This document shows, piece after piece, positions 18,966 to 28,413 of a stretch of 64,000 nt of DNA. Under the pieces are notes generated by a model, which was not told the origin of the DNA, did not search any database, and saw only the letters and a list, made by a program, of their open reading frames with translations. The translations under genes were made by a program, and so were the position numbers. The DNA lies in contig NZ_JAJMLZ010000010.1 in assembly GCF_022227765.1 (NCBI RefSeq), forward strand, positions 62,001 through 126,000, in the 5' to 3' direction. Origin of the DNA: Ectothiorhodospira shaposhnikovii. GTDB lineage: Bacteria; Pseudomonadota; Gammaproteobacteria; Ectothiorhodospirales; Ectothiorhodospiraceae. The number at the start of each line of letters is the position of its first letter. Within the stretch, counting starts at the first letter, position 1.

Positions 18966-19852
18966 GGCTGATCCTCCAAAGTACGTCGTCCCTGGTGCAA
19001 CAGTATCTGGATATCCTCGCGCAGCATCTCCGGCGGGGCACCCTCTCCCATGCCGGGACGACGCCCCGCCAGCACCACGATGTTGACACGACGATTCCGC
19101 AGACGCCCTTCCGGTGTCGCATTGTCGGCCTTGGGGCGGTATTCACCGAATCCGATGGCCGCCATCTGCTCCGGATCCACCCCGTTGCGGGCAAACAGGT
19201 TGACCACGGTGGCGGCCCGCCCGGATGACAGCTCCCAATTGGAAGGATAGACCGGCGTGCTGATGGGTATATTGTCGGTATGACCTTCCACATGGATGCG
19301 CGCGGGAAACTGGGCCAGGATGGCGGCCAGTCTCTCCAGTATCGGCACCGCTTCCGATGCCAGTTCGGCACTGCCGCTGGCGAACAGGATGCTGGTATTG
19401 ATCTGGACCTCGATCCAGAGTCGATCCCGTCCTACCTCGATCAGGCCTGCCTCGATCAATGGCGCCATGGCCACCTCGATCTGGTCCGCCATGGCATTGA
19501 TGCCCTCGATGGCTACCGACAGTCCGTCCAGATCCATGTCCACCAGAATCTCTTCCAGGCTGCGGGTCATCTGCCCCAGTTCCGCAGGAGAGGTGATGGG
19601 CGGCGGCTCCACCACGGAAGGACGTGGTGAGCGGGTCAGATCACCCACCTGAACCGGCTCGATGGTTCTGGGGGTAGCCCTGAAGGCCTCGACCAGAGAC
19701 TCGGAAAGGATCCGGTACTTACCTTCGTTGAGCGACGAGATCGCATACATCACCACGAAGAAGGCCAACAGGAGGGTCAGCAGATCCGCATAGGGGATCG
19801 CCCAGGCCTCGTGATTGACATGATCCTCGTGTTTTTTGCGACGTCTCGACAT
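18962..19852 (-). CDS. motD: Flagellar motor stator protein MotD (MotB family)
   Basis: This 296-residue protein has a short cytoplasmic basic start, one transmembrane helix with the ion-binding Asp in PYADLLTLLLAFF (about residue 23), a periplasmic linker and an OmpA-like peptidoglycan-binding domain with HTDNIPI and the R..VNI ending. With MotC it forms the stator that couples ion flow to rotation. The MotC/MotD name follows the position in a cheB-motC-motD-parC gene order as in Pseudomonas. The coupling ion (proton or sodium) cannot be read from the sequence alone. Confidence 0.92.
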   Translation of the reverse strand: MSRRRKKHEDHVNHEAWAIPYADLLTLLLAFFVVMYAISSLNEGKYRILSESLVEAFRATPRTIEPVQVGDLTRSPRPSVVEPPPITSPAELGQMTRSLEEILVDMDLDGLSVAIEGINAMADQIEVAMAPLIEAGLIEVGRDRLWIEVQINTSILFASGSAELASEAVPILERLAAILAQFPARIHVEGHTDNIPISTPVYPSNWELSSGRAATVVNLFARNGVDPEQMAAIGFGEYRPKADNATPEGRLRNRRVNIVVLAGRRPGMGEGAPPEMLREDIQILLHQGRRTLEDQP

Positions 19853-19907
19853 GACAGGCTTCCAGCAACCTCCTCAGAGCCGCGGCCATGGTGCATGGCC
19901 CAACGGA

Positions 19908-20648
19908 TCAGTGCAGATACCCCTGCAGTTTGGTTTCGATATTGCGCGGGTTCTCACCCTCGGCAATGGAGATGATTCCTTCAATGATCATTTCCCGATA
20001 AGACCCCTGATTCTGGATGATGGCCTTGAGCTTGTTGGCCACGGGCAGGAAAAACAGGTTGGCCGAGGCAATCCCGTAGATGGTGGCCACAAAGGCCGCC
20101 GCGATGCCGGCACCCAGGCGACTGGGATCGGCCAGGTTCTGCATCACTGCCATCAGGCCCATCACCGCGCCGATGATGCCCATGGTCGGTGCATAGATGC
20201 CCATGCTTTCATAGACCTTGGCGGCCTGGGTGTGAAAATCTTCACGGGTCTGGCTGTCCACTTCCAGAATCGTGCGGATGGTCTCGGGCTCCGTGCCGTC
20301 CACCAACAGCTGCAGGCCCTTGCGGGCGAACGGGTCTTCCTCGGTTTCCGCCAGCGACTCAAGCCCCAGCAGGCCCTCCTTGCGGGCCACCTGACTCCAG
20401 CCGATGATCCGCTCGATGATCGCCTCCGGATCCAGACGCGGCGGCATGAAGGCCCAAGGCAGGATCTTCATGGACTGCAGGAACACCGCCGGCCGGGCCT
20501 GGATCAGGGCGGCGGCGATGGTACCGATCACCACAATCACGAACGCGGCCAGATTCCACAGAGCTGCCAGGCCACTGCCCTTGGCAATGGTGCCACCGAA
20601 AATGGCCACCAGGGCCAGCAGTACACCGATCAGCGTCAGGATATCCAT
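19908..20648 (-). CDS. motC: Flagellar motor stator protein MotC (MotA family)
   Basis: This 246-residue MotA/TolQ/ExbB-family protein has hydrophobic helices near residues 2-20, 30-48, 150-170 and 180-200 and a cytoplasmic loop. It forms the ring of the stator with MotD. It starts just three bases after the cheB stop. The upstream bases contain no separate promoter that I can recognise. Confidence 0.92.
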   Translation of the reverse strand: MDILTLIGVLLALVAIFGGTIAKGSGLAALWNLAAFVIVVIGTIAAALIQARPAVFLQSMKILPWAFMPPRLDPEAIIERIIGWSQVARKEGLLGLESLAETEEDPFARKGLQLLVDGTEPETIRTILEVDSQTREDFHTQAAKVYESMGIYAPTMGIIGAVMGLMAVMQNLADPSRLGAGIAAAFVATIYGIASANLFFLPVANKLKAIIQNQGSYREMIIEGIISIAEGENPRNIETKLQGYLH

Positions 20649-20651
20649 GGG

Positions 20652-21791
20652 TCAGCTCCCCTCCGCCAGCAACCTGCCGATCTGAGAGAGCGGCAGAATC
20701 CGATCCGCAAGCCCCGCATCCACCACCGCGGCCGGCATGCCGTACACCACGCAGCTCTCCTCATCTTGGGCCCAGATCTTCGAACCGCAGCGTTTCAGGA
20801 GTCGCGCTCCCTCCCGACCGTCGGCACCCATGCCGGTCATGATGATGGCCAGGGCATCGCCGCGAAACACCGCGGCAGCGGAATTGAAAGTGACATCCAC
20901 GCTGGGGCGATAGTGTTGCTCGGGTGAACTGTCGGTGATCCTGATCCGTTGCTGGCCTGAACGGGCCTCCACCAGCATCTGCCTGCCGCCGGGGGCCAGC
21001 AGGGCCAGTCCCGGGGCCAGCACATCGCCGTCGGCCGCTTCCTTGACCCGGATCCGGCACAGCTGATCCAGGCGCTGAGCGAAGGCCGGCGTGAAGGTGC
21101 CCGGCATATGCTGCACCAACAACAACGGAAGTGGAAAATGGGCGGGCAGTTCGGACAGCACCTTCTGCAGTGCCAAAGGCCCTCCCGTGGAGGTCCCGAT
21201 AAGAACCACCCGAAAATCCCTGAGCTGGATCGGGGTGCGATCCGGGACGCTCCTGGCCGATCGGGGTACCGGCGTACCGGCAGGCGGCACGACCATCACC
21301 GGCCTGCCCGACAGTGGCGGCGCCGGCGTCACGCGAGAAGCGGCGCCGGATGGCGAGGCAACCGCCGTGGTTGAGGTCGTGGGCCGGGAGAAGCGCCGCC
21401 GACCCACTGCCTTGACACGCCGTCGCAGCACTTCCTTGGCGTGCTCCTGGTCACGGGCAATCTCCTCGAATTTCTTCGGCAGGAAATCCACCGCCCCGGC
21501 CTCCAGGGCATCCAGGGTGGCCTTGGCCCCTTCGGTGGTGATGGAGGAAAACATCAGGATCGGCACCGGATGACGGGCCATGATGCGCTTGACGGCGGTG
21601 ATGCCGTCCATCACCGGCATCTCGATATCCATGGTGATCACGTCCGGACCCAGACTGGCGGCCAGTTCCACCGCCTCCTGGCCGTTGCCGGCAGTCCCCA
21701 CCACCTCAATGGACGGATCGGCATTCAGGATTTCCACGATGCGACGCCGGAAGAATCCGGAATCGTCCACCACCAGAACGCGAACCGCCAT
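20652..21791 (-). CDS. cheB: Chemotaxis protein-glutamate methylesterase CheB
   Basis: This protein of about 379 residues has an N-terminal receiver domain (VLVVDDSGFFRRR, phospho-Asp in TMDIEMPVMDG), a Pro/Ser-rich linker and the C-terminal methylesterase domain with GTSTGGPLAL (catalytic Ser), a His in LLVQHMPG and an Asp in MGADGREG. It removes receptor methyl groups and deamidates receptors. The ATG at 21791 has GGAGAG upstream; a longer frame to 21818 has no such site. No cheR is in the window. Confidence 0.95.
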   Translation of the reverse strand: MAVRVLVVDDSGFFRRRIVEILNADPSIEVVGTAGNGQEAVELAASLGPDVITMDIEMPVMDGITAVKRIMARHPVPILMFSSITTEGAKATLDALEAGAVDFLPKKFEEIARDQEHAKEVLRRRVKAVGRRRFSRPTTSTTAVASPSGAASRVTPAPPLSGRPVMVVPPAGTPVPRSARSVPDRTPIQLRDFRVVLIGTSTGGPLALQKVLSELPAHFPLPLLLVQHMPGTFTPAFAQRLDQLCRIRVKEAADGDVLAPGLALLAPGGRQMLVEARSGQQRIRITDSSPEQHYRPSVDVTFNSAAAVFRGDALAIIMTGMGADGREGARLLKRCGSKIWAQDEESCVVYGMPAAVVDAGLADRILPLSQIGRLLAEGS

Positions 21792-21865
21792 CAAGTCTCT
21801 CCGTCTTTTCCAGGTCATGGGCCCTCGCGTCCGAGTCGATCGGGATGATGCGAGAGCAGGTCAGA

Positions 21866-23926
21866 TCAATGCCTTCTGGCGTAATTCTTCAAAAGCCCAG
21901 GCACGTCAAGAATCAGCGCAATGCCACCATCACCGGTGATGGTCGCCCCCGCCAGACCGGGAACGCCGTGCAGCATGTTGCCCAGGGGCTTGATGACCAC
22001 CTCTTCCTGGCCGATCAGGCTGTCCACCACGAAGCCCACGCGCTGATTACCGCTGAACACCACCACCACATGCCCCATGCCCCGGTATTCATCGCTGCTG
22101 CCGGGCACAAGCCACCGCCGCAGATAGTAAAGCGGCAGGGAGCGATTACGCACCATGATGACCTCCTGGTCATCCACGCGGTTGGTCCGGGACAGATCCA
22201 GGTCGAAAATTTCACTCACATTGGCCAACGGCAACGCAAAACGCTGCCGGCCCAGCACCACCATCAAGGTGGGCAGGATGGCCAGGGTCAGCGGCAGACG
22301 GATGCTCAGGGTACTGCCCTTGCCCAGTTCGGAAGTGACTTCCACCCGCCCATTGAGCTGGGCAATCCGGGTCTTGACCACATCCATGCCGACACCGCGA
22401 CCGGAGACGTCGGAAATTTCGGTCTTGGTGGAAAAGCCCGCCCTGAAGATGAGATTGAAGGCATCGTGATCGGAAAGCCGTGATGCCGCATCTTCATCCA
22501 TCAGTCCCTTTTCCACCGCCTTCCCGCGCAACACCTCCGGGTCCATGCCCTTGCCGTCATCGGAGATGGTCAGCAGGATATGATCACCCTCCTGGGCTGC
22601 GGACAGGACCACGTGACCGGCACGGGGCTTACCGGCGGCCAGGCGCTCCTCCGGCGACTCGATGCCGTGATCGACCGCATTTCGCACCAGATGCACCAGG
22701 GGGTCGGCCAGGGCCTCCACCAGGTTCTTGTCAAGATCGGTGTCCTCCCCCCACAGTTCCAGATTGACCTCCTTTTTCAGGCTGCGGGCCAGATCCCGGA
22801 CCACCCGGGGAAAGCGCCCGAACACCTTCTTGATCGGCTGCATCCGGGTCTTCATCACCGCGGCCTGCAGATCCGCCGTGACCACGTCCAGGTTGGTCAC
22901 GGCCTTGGATACCTGTTCATCCCGCATCCGGGAGCGCAGGGTCGCCAGGCGGTTGCGCACCAGCACCAGTTCCCCCACCAGATTCATGATGTCATCCAGA
23001 CGCTTGGTATCCACCCGGACCGAGGTATCAGCCAGAGCGGCGGGCTTGGCTCCCTTGTCGACACCACCGACCGGCGTCTCCGTCGGCGGCGCAGGCCTGG
23101 CAGCGGACGGCGCCGGAGCGGCGGGTGTCACGGGTTTGGGCGCCGCCCCCTTGCCATGGAGATTATCCAGCAGGTTTTCAAACTCATCATCGGTGATGAT
23201 GTCCCCCGCCCCCGGGGAGGATGCCGGCTGGGCAGAGGCCGCCCCCGGCTTTCTGCCCTGCAGCGCATCCAGGAGTTGGTCAAACTCTTCATCACTGATG
23301 GTGTCACCCTCGGCCCGATGCGTGCCGGCGGACATCGGCGATGGTACGGCGGCGGCGGGCGACGGTTGCGGGCCGCCATTCTGCTTCTGATCCTGCAGAG
23401 CGTCCAACAGGGCTTCAAACTCATCATCCGTAATGTCCCCCTGCAACTCCCCCGATGCCGATGCCGGTGCGGGCGGAGGCTCGGGTGCCGCGGGGATCGC
23501 TGGAGGGGGCGGCGGTGCCGATGCCTCCTCTTCTCCCTCGGGTAGCGTCAGGGGTTCCAAGGCAGCCATCAGCGGGTCCGGCGCGGGCGCCGGCTGCGTG
23601 CCGGAACGCACCTCGTCGAACATCCGATTCAGCACATCAACCACCTGAAGGATGATATCCATCAGGTTGCTGTCCACATGGCGCTGGCCCTGGCGCAGCA
23701 GGTTGAAGACATCCTCGGCGCGATGGCAGATCTTGACCAGGTTATCCAGACTCAGGAACCCGGCTCCGCCCTTGATGGTGTGAAAGCTGCGAAAGACCGC
23801 ATTGAGCAGGTCCTTGTCATCGGGGGTCTGTTCCAGCTGCACCAGCTGCTCACTGAGACCCTCCAGCAATTCGCCGGCCTCAACCAGAAAGTCCTGCAGG
23901 ATTTCGTCGTCGGTATCCAGACTCAT
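21866..23926 (-). CDS. cheA: Chemotaxis histidine kinase CheA
   Basis: This 686-residue kinase has an N-terminal Hpt domain with the phospho-His in SFHTIKGGAGF (His49), a long Pro/Ala-rich linker with three copies of a DDEFExLLDxL motif, the dimerisation domain (about 295-365), an HATPase domain with H...DHGIESPEER and DDGKGMD, and a C-terminal CheW-like domain. It phosphorylates CheY and CheB. No clear P2 CheY-binding domain is visible; the repeated acidic helices in the linker may serve instead. Confidence 0.95.
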   Translation of the reverse strand: MSLDTDDEILQDFLVEAGELLEGLSEQLVQLEQTPDDKDLLNAVFRSFHTIKGGAGFLSLDNLVKICHRAEDVFNLLRQGQRHVDSNLMDIILQVVDVLNRMFDEVRSGTQPAPAPDPLMAALEPLTLPEGEEEASAPPPPPAIPAAPEPPPAPASASGELQGDITDDEFEALLDALQDQKQNGGPQPSPAAAVPSPMSAGTHRAEGDTISDEEFDQLLDALQGRKPGAASAQPASSPGAGDIITDDEFENLLDNLHGKGAAPKPVTPAAPAPSAARPAPPTETPVGGVDKGAKPAALADTSVRVDTKRLDDIMNLVGELVLVRNRLATLRSRMRDEQVSKAVTNLDVVTADLQAAVMKTRMQPIKKVFGRFPRVVRDLARSLKKEVNLELWGEDTDLDKNLVEALADPLVHLVRNAVDHGIESPEERLAAGKPRAGHVVLSAAQEGDHILLTISDDGKGMDPEVLRGKAVEKGLMDEDAASRLSDHDAFNLIFRAGFSTKTEISDVSGRGVGMDVVKTRIAQLNGRVEVTSELGKGSTLSIRLPLTLAILPTLMVVLGRQRFALPLANVSEIFDLDLSRTNRVDDQEVIMVRNRSLPLYYLRRWLVPGSSDEYRGMGHVVVVFSGNQRVGFVVDSLIGQEEVVIKPLGNMLHGVPGLAGATITGDGGIALILDVPGLLKNYARRH

Positions 23927-24028
23927 GTCCGTCTCTCACGCCCGGTGCAAACGCACCCTGATATTCCGGTTTGGCGGCCGGAGCGGCGAAATCTGAAACC
24001 GGCGGGTGCTCCGATGACAGGCCCGGCC

Positions 24029-24799
24029 TTAAAATCCAAGACTGGACAACAGGTCATCCACATCATCCTGGCTTTTCACCACGTCACCATGATCCGAGGT
24101 CCCCTTGACCGCGGGACCCGTCGGCTGAACCCCCGCGTCCCTGTCCTTGCCCTCCGGCGTGGACAGGCGCTTGCCGGAAATCCGCACCAGCCCCACCAGG
24201 TTATCCTCCAGATCCTGCACCAGGGTCATGACGCGACGAATGACCTGCCCCGTCAGATCCTGGAAATCCTGGGCCATCAGCACTTCCGACAGCTGACTGC
24301 GCAGGGTTTCCGCGTCCCGTTCCGTATCCTGGAGAAAGTCGGCCAGGGCCTGACTCACCGACCGGAACTCGTCCACGGTCATTTCCCGCTGGCGAAAACG
24401 GGCCCAGTCGGCCCCGAGTATCCGTGCCCGATTTGCCAGTGCCTCGGAAACCGGCAATGCCGCCTCCACGGCATTGAGGGTGCGATGGGCCGCCTGATCG
24501 GTCATGGCAACCACATAGTTGAGGCGTTCCTTGGCATCGGGAATATCCTGGTGTGTCAGTTCGGAGAGCCGGGAATCCAGACGGAAACTGTTCAGAGCCT
24601 CGTGCAGATCACGGGTCAGCTTGCCCAGCTCCTGGAACAGCAGGCTCTCGTGCATGCGACCCATTTCCTCGATGAGACGCCCTGCCCCTTCCTCGTCCCC
24701 CGACTCCATGAGCGTGACCAGCTCCCGGGCACGTTCCAGCTGCTGCTGTCTGAACAGGGCTTCTTTGCTGTCTTCCTGGTTCTCCATGACGTTGTTCAC
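24029..24799 (-). CDS. cheZ: Chemotaxis phosphatase CheZ
   Basis: This 256-residue all-helical protein of the CheZ family speeds CheY-P dephosphorylation. The conserved catalytic stretch [15 protein letters not shown] contains the Gln that inserts into the CheY active site. The C-terminal end [12 protein letters not shown] is the CheY-binding peptide. Its start overlaps the cheY stop by ATGA, so the pair is translationally coupled. Confidence 0.95.
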   Translation of the reverse strand: MNNVMENQEDSKEALFRQQQLERARELVTLMESGDEEGAGRLIEEMGRMHESLLFQELGKLTRDLHEALNSFRLDSRLSELTHQDIPDAKERLNYVVAMTDQAAHRTLNAVEAALPVSEALANRARILGADWARFRQREMTVDEFRSVSQALADFLQDTERDAETLRSQLSEVLMAQDFQDLTGQVIRRVMTLVQDLEDNLVGLVRISGKRLSTPEGKDRDAGVQPTGPAVKGTSDHGDVVKSQDDVDDLLSSLGF

Positions 24800-25188
24800 C
24801 CTTTTTCCTGAAGCCGCTCGAAGATCTTGTTGATCTTCTCCTTCAGGGTTTCCGCGGTGAAAGGCTTGACGATATAGCCATTGACGCCGGCTTGGGCCGC
24901 TTCAACAATCTGCTCTCGCTTGGCTTCCGCCGTCACCATCAGGACGGGCATGTCCTTGAGGCGGGGATCGGCACGCACAGCCCGCAGCAGATCAATGCCG
25001 GGCATGCCGGGCATGTTCCAGTCGGTGACCAGGAAGTCATAGTTACCGTTCTGCAGCATGGGCAGCGCAGTGCTGCCGTCATCAGCCTCGGCGGTATTGT
25101 TGTATCCAAGATCCCGCAGCAAATTCTTGATAATGCGGCGCATCGTGGAAAAATCATCCACGATGAGGATCTTCATGTTCTTGTCCAC
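24796..25188 (-). CDS. cheY: Chemotaxis response regulator CheY
   Basis: This single-domain receiver of 130 residues starts [19 protein letters not shown]. The acidic pocket is DD at the start, the phospho-Asp is in VTDWNMPGM, the Thr in VTAEAK and the Lys in VKPF. When phosphorylated it binds FliM to change rotation. The GTG at 25188 has GGGAGG five bases upstream and is preferred over a longer frame to 25209 and the ATG at 25176. Confidence 0.95.
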   Translation of the reverse strand: MDKNMKILIVDDFSTMRRIIKNLLRDLGYNNTAEADDGSTALPMLQNGNYDFLVTDWNMPGMPGIDLLRAVRADPRLKDMPVLMVTAEAKREQIVEAAQAGVNGYIVKPFTAETLKEKINKIFERLQEKG

Positions 25189-25279
25189 AATAACCTCCCG
25201 ATTAAACACGTACCGAAGCGAGATCCCCGAACGGGGCGCTCCGGCATTCTGAAATCAAATTCTGCCGGCAAGCGGGGAA

Positions 25280-26002
25280 TCAGACCCGCTCACCGTCGGC
25301 CACCCAGTCGGCCATGCGGGCCCGGAGACGAACCAGCGCCTGACCATGGATCTGACACACCCGGGACTCACTGACACCGAGCACTTCACCGATCTCCCGC
25401 AGGTTCAGTTCGTCATCATAATACAGCGAGAGGATCAAACGCTCCCGTTCGGGCAAGGCATTGACGTGCTCGGCCAGGGCTGTCTGAAAATCCATCCGGG
25501 TGATGGACTCCAGGGGCGTCTGCCCCTGGGCCGGGAGGAAATTGTCCACATCACCATCCCCGTCGCAAAGATCATCAAAACCCAGCACCCGGCTGCCGGC
25601 GGCATCCCGCAGCATGTCGTGGTAGGTGTCCAGGTCCACGCCCAGGGCAGCCGCGATTTCCGCACCGCTTGCCTCGCGCCCTTCCCGGTTTTCAATTTCC
25701 CGGATCACCTCGCTGATGCGCCGGGCATTGCGATGCACGGAGCGGGGGGTCCAGTCACTGCGACGGACCTCGTCCAGCATGGCACCTCGGATCCGGATGC
25801 CGGCATAGGTCTCGAAACTGGCCCCCTGGGAAGGGTCATAATGACGGGCAGCCTCCAGCAGACCGATGACCCCGGACTGGATCAGGTCTTCCACCTGCAC
25901 ATTGGCAGGCAGGCGGGCGAGCAGATGGTAAGCGATTCGCTTGACCAAGGCGACATGCTCATCCACCAGTCGAGTATGATCTGACTCTGCGCTGGCATAC
26001 AT
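25280..26002 (-). CDS. fliA: Flagellar sigma factor FliA (sigma-28)
   Basis: This 240-residue sigma factor has regions 2 (VEDLIQSGVIGLLEAARHYDPSQG), 3 (NARRISEVIREIE) and 4 (LREIGEVLGVSESRVCQIHGQAL, the -35 recognition helix-turn-helix). It drives late flagellar and chemotaxis genes and is held by FlgM until the hook is done; flgM is not in the window. The ATG at 26002 is two bases after the flhG stop. A longer frame to 26107 is not needed. A plausible target promoter lies at 60738-60765. Confidence 0.95.
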   Translation of the reverse strand: MYASAESDHTRLVDEHVALVKRIAYHLLARLPANVQVEDLIQSGVIGLLEAARHYDPSQGASFETYAGIRIRGAMLDEVRRSDWTPRSVHRNARRISEVIREIENREGREASGAEIAAALGVDLDTYHDMLRDAAGSRVLGFDDLCDGDGDVDNFLPAQGQTPLESITRMDFQTALAEHVNALPERERLILSLYYDDELNLREIGEVLGVSESRVCQIHGQALVRLRARMADWVADGERV

Positions 26003-26004
26003 GG

Positions 26005-26883
26005 CTATGGCACTGATGTGACTGGCTCCAGGTCGTTTCGACCACTGTTGATCAACCTTTCCACAAAAAATTCGATCCCGCCCCGGGTGTTGCGGGGCAT
26101 GGGCCATTGATCGACGCGACCGGCAATGCTGCGAAAGGCACGGGCGGCAGGGCTGGAGGGATAGGCCTCCAGCACAGTCTGCCGACGCTGCACGGCCTTG
26201 CGCAACAGGTCGTCATGAGGAATGGCGCCGACGTAATCAAGGATCACGTCCTCCAGAAAACGGTCACAGACGGACACCAGCTTGCGAAACAGGGCCCTGC
26301 CCTCATCCTCATTGTCGTTACGGACCATGTTGGCGAGGATGCGAAACCGCATCAGGCCATGATCCCGGTGCAGCACCTTGATCAGGGCATAGGCATCGGT
26401 GATGGAGGCCGGCTCGTCGCACACCACCACCAGCACCTCCTGAGCCGCCCGGCAGAACCGGGTCACGCTGTCATGCAGGCCTGCCGCGGTATCCACCACC
26501 AGTACATCCAAGGGGTGAGACAGGGCGCTGAAGGCACGAATGATACCGACATGCTGTGCCGGTTCCAGATCCGCCATGCGGGCAATGCCCGAGGCCGCCG
26601 GCACGATCAGCATGCCGGCGGGGCCTTCCAGCAACACCTCTTCCAGCGTCTTTTCGCCGTTGAGGACATGGTACAGGTTGGCCTTGGGCTGCAACCCCAA
26701 CAACACGTCCACATTGGCCAACCCCAGATCCGCATCCAGCAGCATGACCCGCTTGCCGCCCTGGGCCAGGGCCGCGGACAGGTTCACCGACACATTGGTC
26801 TTGCCCACCCCGCCCTTGCCGCTGGACACCGCCAGCACGCGCACCGGGGACACCGCTCCCGCCGGCGGGGATAACCGGGCCAT
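26005..26883 (-). CDS. flhG: Flagellar number regulator FlhG (FleN, MinD-like ATPase)
   Basis: This MinD-family ATPase of about 292 residues has a deviant Walker A SSGKGGVGKTN, the switch LLDADLGLANVD and VVDTAAG. In polar flagellates it counters FlhF and restrains FleQ to limit flagellar number. The start is uncertain: ATG 26883 avoids overlap with flhF, and ATG 26907 would overlap flhF by 17 bases. It is followed directly by fliA, the usual flhF-flhG-fliA order. Confidence 0.93.
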   Translation of the reverse strand: MARLSPPAGAVSPVRVLAVSSGKGGVGKTNVSVNLSAALAQGGKRVMLLDADLGLANVDVLLGLQPKANLYHVLNGEKTLEEVLLEGPAGMLIVPAASGIARMADLEPAQHVGIIRAFSALSHPLDVLVVDTAAGLHDSVTRFCRAAQEVLVVVCDEPASITDAYALIKVLHRDHGLMRFRILANMVRNDNEDEGRALFRKLVSVCDRFLEDVILDYVGAIPHDDLLRKAVQRRQTVLEAYPSSPAARAFRSIAGRVDQWPMPRNTRGGIEFFVERLINSGRNDLEPVTSVP

Positions 26884-26890
26884 ATTGGGC

Positions 26891-28387
26891 TCACTGGCTG
26901 GAGGCATGGACATACCTGGCATTGGGCTGGTTGATGGGCTCGCGGAACATGGGAGAAACCACCTGGGCCTGACGGGCATCCGCCCGCTCGCCACCGGCAT
27001 CCGCCATCCTGGCGGCGGTGGCCACCAGTCGGGCGGCACGGGCCGGACGCAAATCATCGGGGATGCGCTGGCCTTCGCTGACGAAGGTCAGCGGCAGGCC
27101 TGCCCGGATCAGGGTCGACAGGGCCTCGCCCAACGAAGCGGCTTCATCCACCTTGGTCAGTACGCACCCCTCCGGCTGCAATCGGGCAAAGGATTTCACG
27201 GTCTCCGTCATCACGGCCTTCTGCACATTGGCGGCCATCACCAACAGGGTCCTGGCGGAAGGCAGTGCCGTCAGGGATTCCAGTTCGGCCAGCAGCTTCA
27301 TGTCCCGCTGATTGGTACCCGCCGTATCAATGATGACCAGCCGCTTGGATTTCAACCCCTCTAGCATATCGCCCAGCTGGCGTGCTGTCTGCGCCAGATA
27401 GACGGGAACCTCAAGGATCTGACCAAAGGTCTGCAACTGTCGATGAGCGCCGATGCGGTAGGCGTCCGTGGTGATCAGGGCCACCGAGTCATGGCCGTGC
27501 CTGAGGCTCTGCAACGCCGCCAGCTTGGCCACCGTCGTGGTCTTGCCCACGCCGCTCGGCCCCACCAGGGTGATGATGCCGGCCTGATCCAGGATACCGT
27601 CCGGAGTGACCGCCAGGCGACCGGACAGCTGGGTCAGGGCCTCCTGCCAGGCCTCCGCGGGGTCCTCGGGATGACTGACAGCCAAGGCAATCTCCTTGGC
27701 CAGCTCCGGCTCCAACCCCATGCGCTGTAACCGGGCCACCACGCCGGCCCGACCCGGATCACGGCGCATGAACTCCTGGCCCGCCAGACTGGCAAGCTGG
27801 TCCTGCAGCATGGCGCGCAACCCCTGAATTTCTTTCTGCATGGCCAGCAGCGTGGGCTCCTGGGACCATTCGATGTTGACGACCTTGCGGGCCTTGGCCG
27901 GTTTCACGGGCTCGGGTTCCGTGGCCGGAGGCGGCGGATCGACCACCGGCGTCATCAGGGCGGGCAGCCCCTCCTCCGCCCAACCATCATCACGACGGGC
28001 GCGCAGAGGCGGAAATTCCCCCGTCTGGACTCGGATGCCTTCCCGGAGTGCGGGAGCTTGTACCGCCTCGGGCCGAGGCGTCCCGGGACTGCGCGGGGCC
28101 TCCGGCCCGTCATCGGGCGCGCCGGAGCCGGCCCCCACGGCGGGAGAGACCGTCCGTTCGGCGGCAAGGGGTGAGGGTCTGGACAGGGGCGAGGGTCTGG
28201 ATACCGGCTCACCCGACTGGGCGGCCATCTCCATTACCGCCTCCTCGTCATAGTCCATGGCGGCGATCAACTCAATGCCGCCCTCCACGCTGCGGCTGGA
28301 AAGGATCACCGCATCCGGTCCCTGACTCTCCCGCACCAGGCGGATGGCCTGGCGCATATCCGGTGCAAAATAGCGTTTTATCTTCAT
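26891..28387 (-). CDS. flhF: Flagellar biosynthesis GTPase FlhF
   Basis: This 498-residue SRP-like GTPase has an N-terminal segment MKIKRYFAPDMRQAIRLV, a Pro-rich variable B region (about 60-185), then the NG domain with G1 GPSGVGKTTT, the VALITTDAYRIGAHRQL motif, IDTAGTNQRD and TKVDEA. It places the flagellum at the cell pole. It lies 26 bp after the flhA stop with flhG next. Confidence 0.95.
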   Translation of the reverse strand: MKIKRYFAPDMRQAIRLVRESQGPDAVILSSRSVEGGIELIAAMDYDEEAVMEMAAQSGEPVSRPSPLSRPSPLAAERTVSPAVGAGSGAPDDGPEAPRSPGTPRPEAVQAPALREGIRVQTGEFPPLRARRDDGWAEEGLPALMTPVVDPPPPATEPEPVKPAKARKVVNIEWSQEPTLLAMQKEIQGLRAMLQDQLASLAGQEFMRRDPGRAGVVARLQRMGLEPELAKEIALAVSHPEDPAEAWQEALTQLSGRLAVTPDGILDQAGIITLVGPSGVGKTTTVAKLAALQSLRHGHDSVALITTDAYRIGAHRQLQTFGQILEVPVYLAQTARQLGDMLEGLKSKRLVIIDTAGTNQRDMKLLAELESLTALPSARTLLVMAANVQKAVMTETVKSFARLQPEGCVLTKVDEAASLGEALSTLIRAGLPLTFVSEGQRIPDDLRPARAARLVATAARMADAGGERADARQAQVVSPMFREPINQPNARYVHASSQ

Positions 28388-28413
28388 GACGGTAACCCGT
28401 TACCCCCGTTGCA

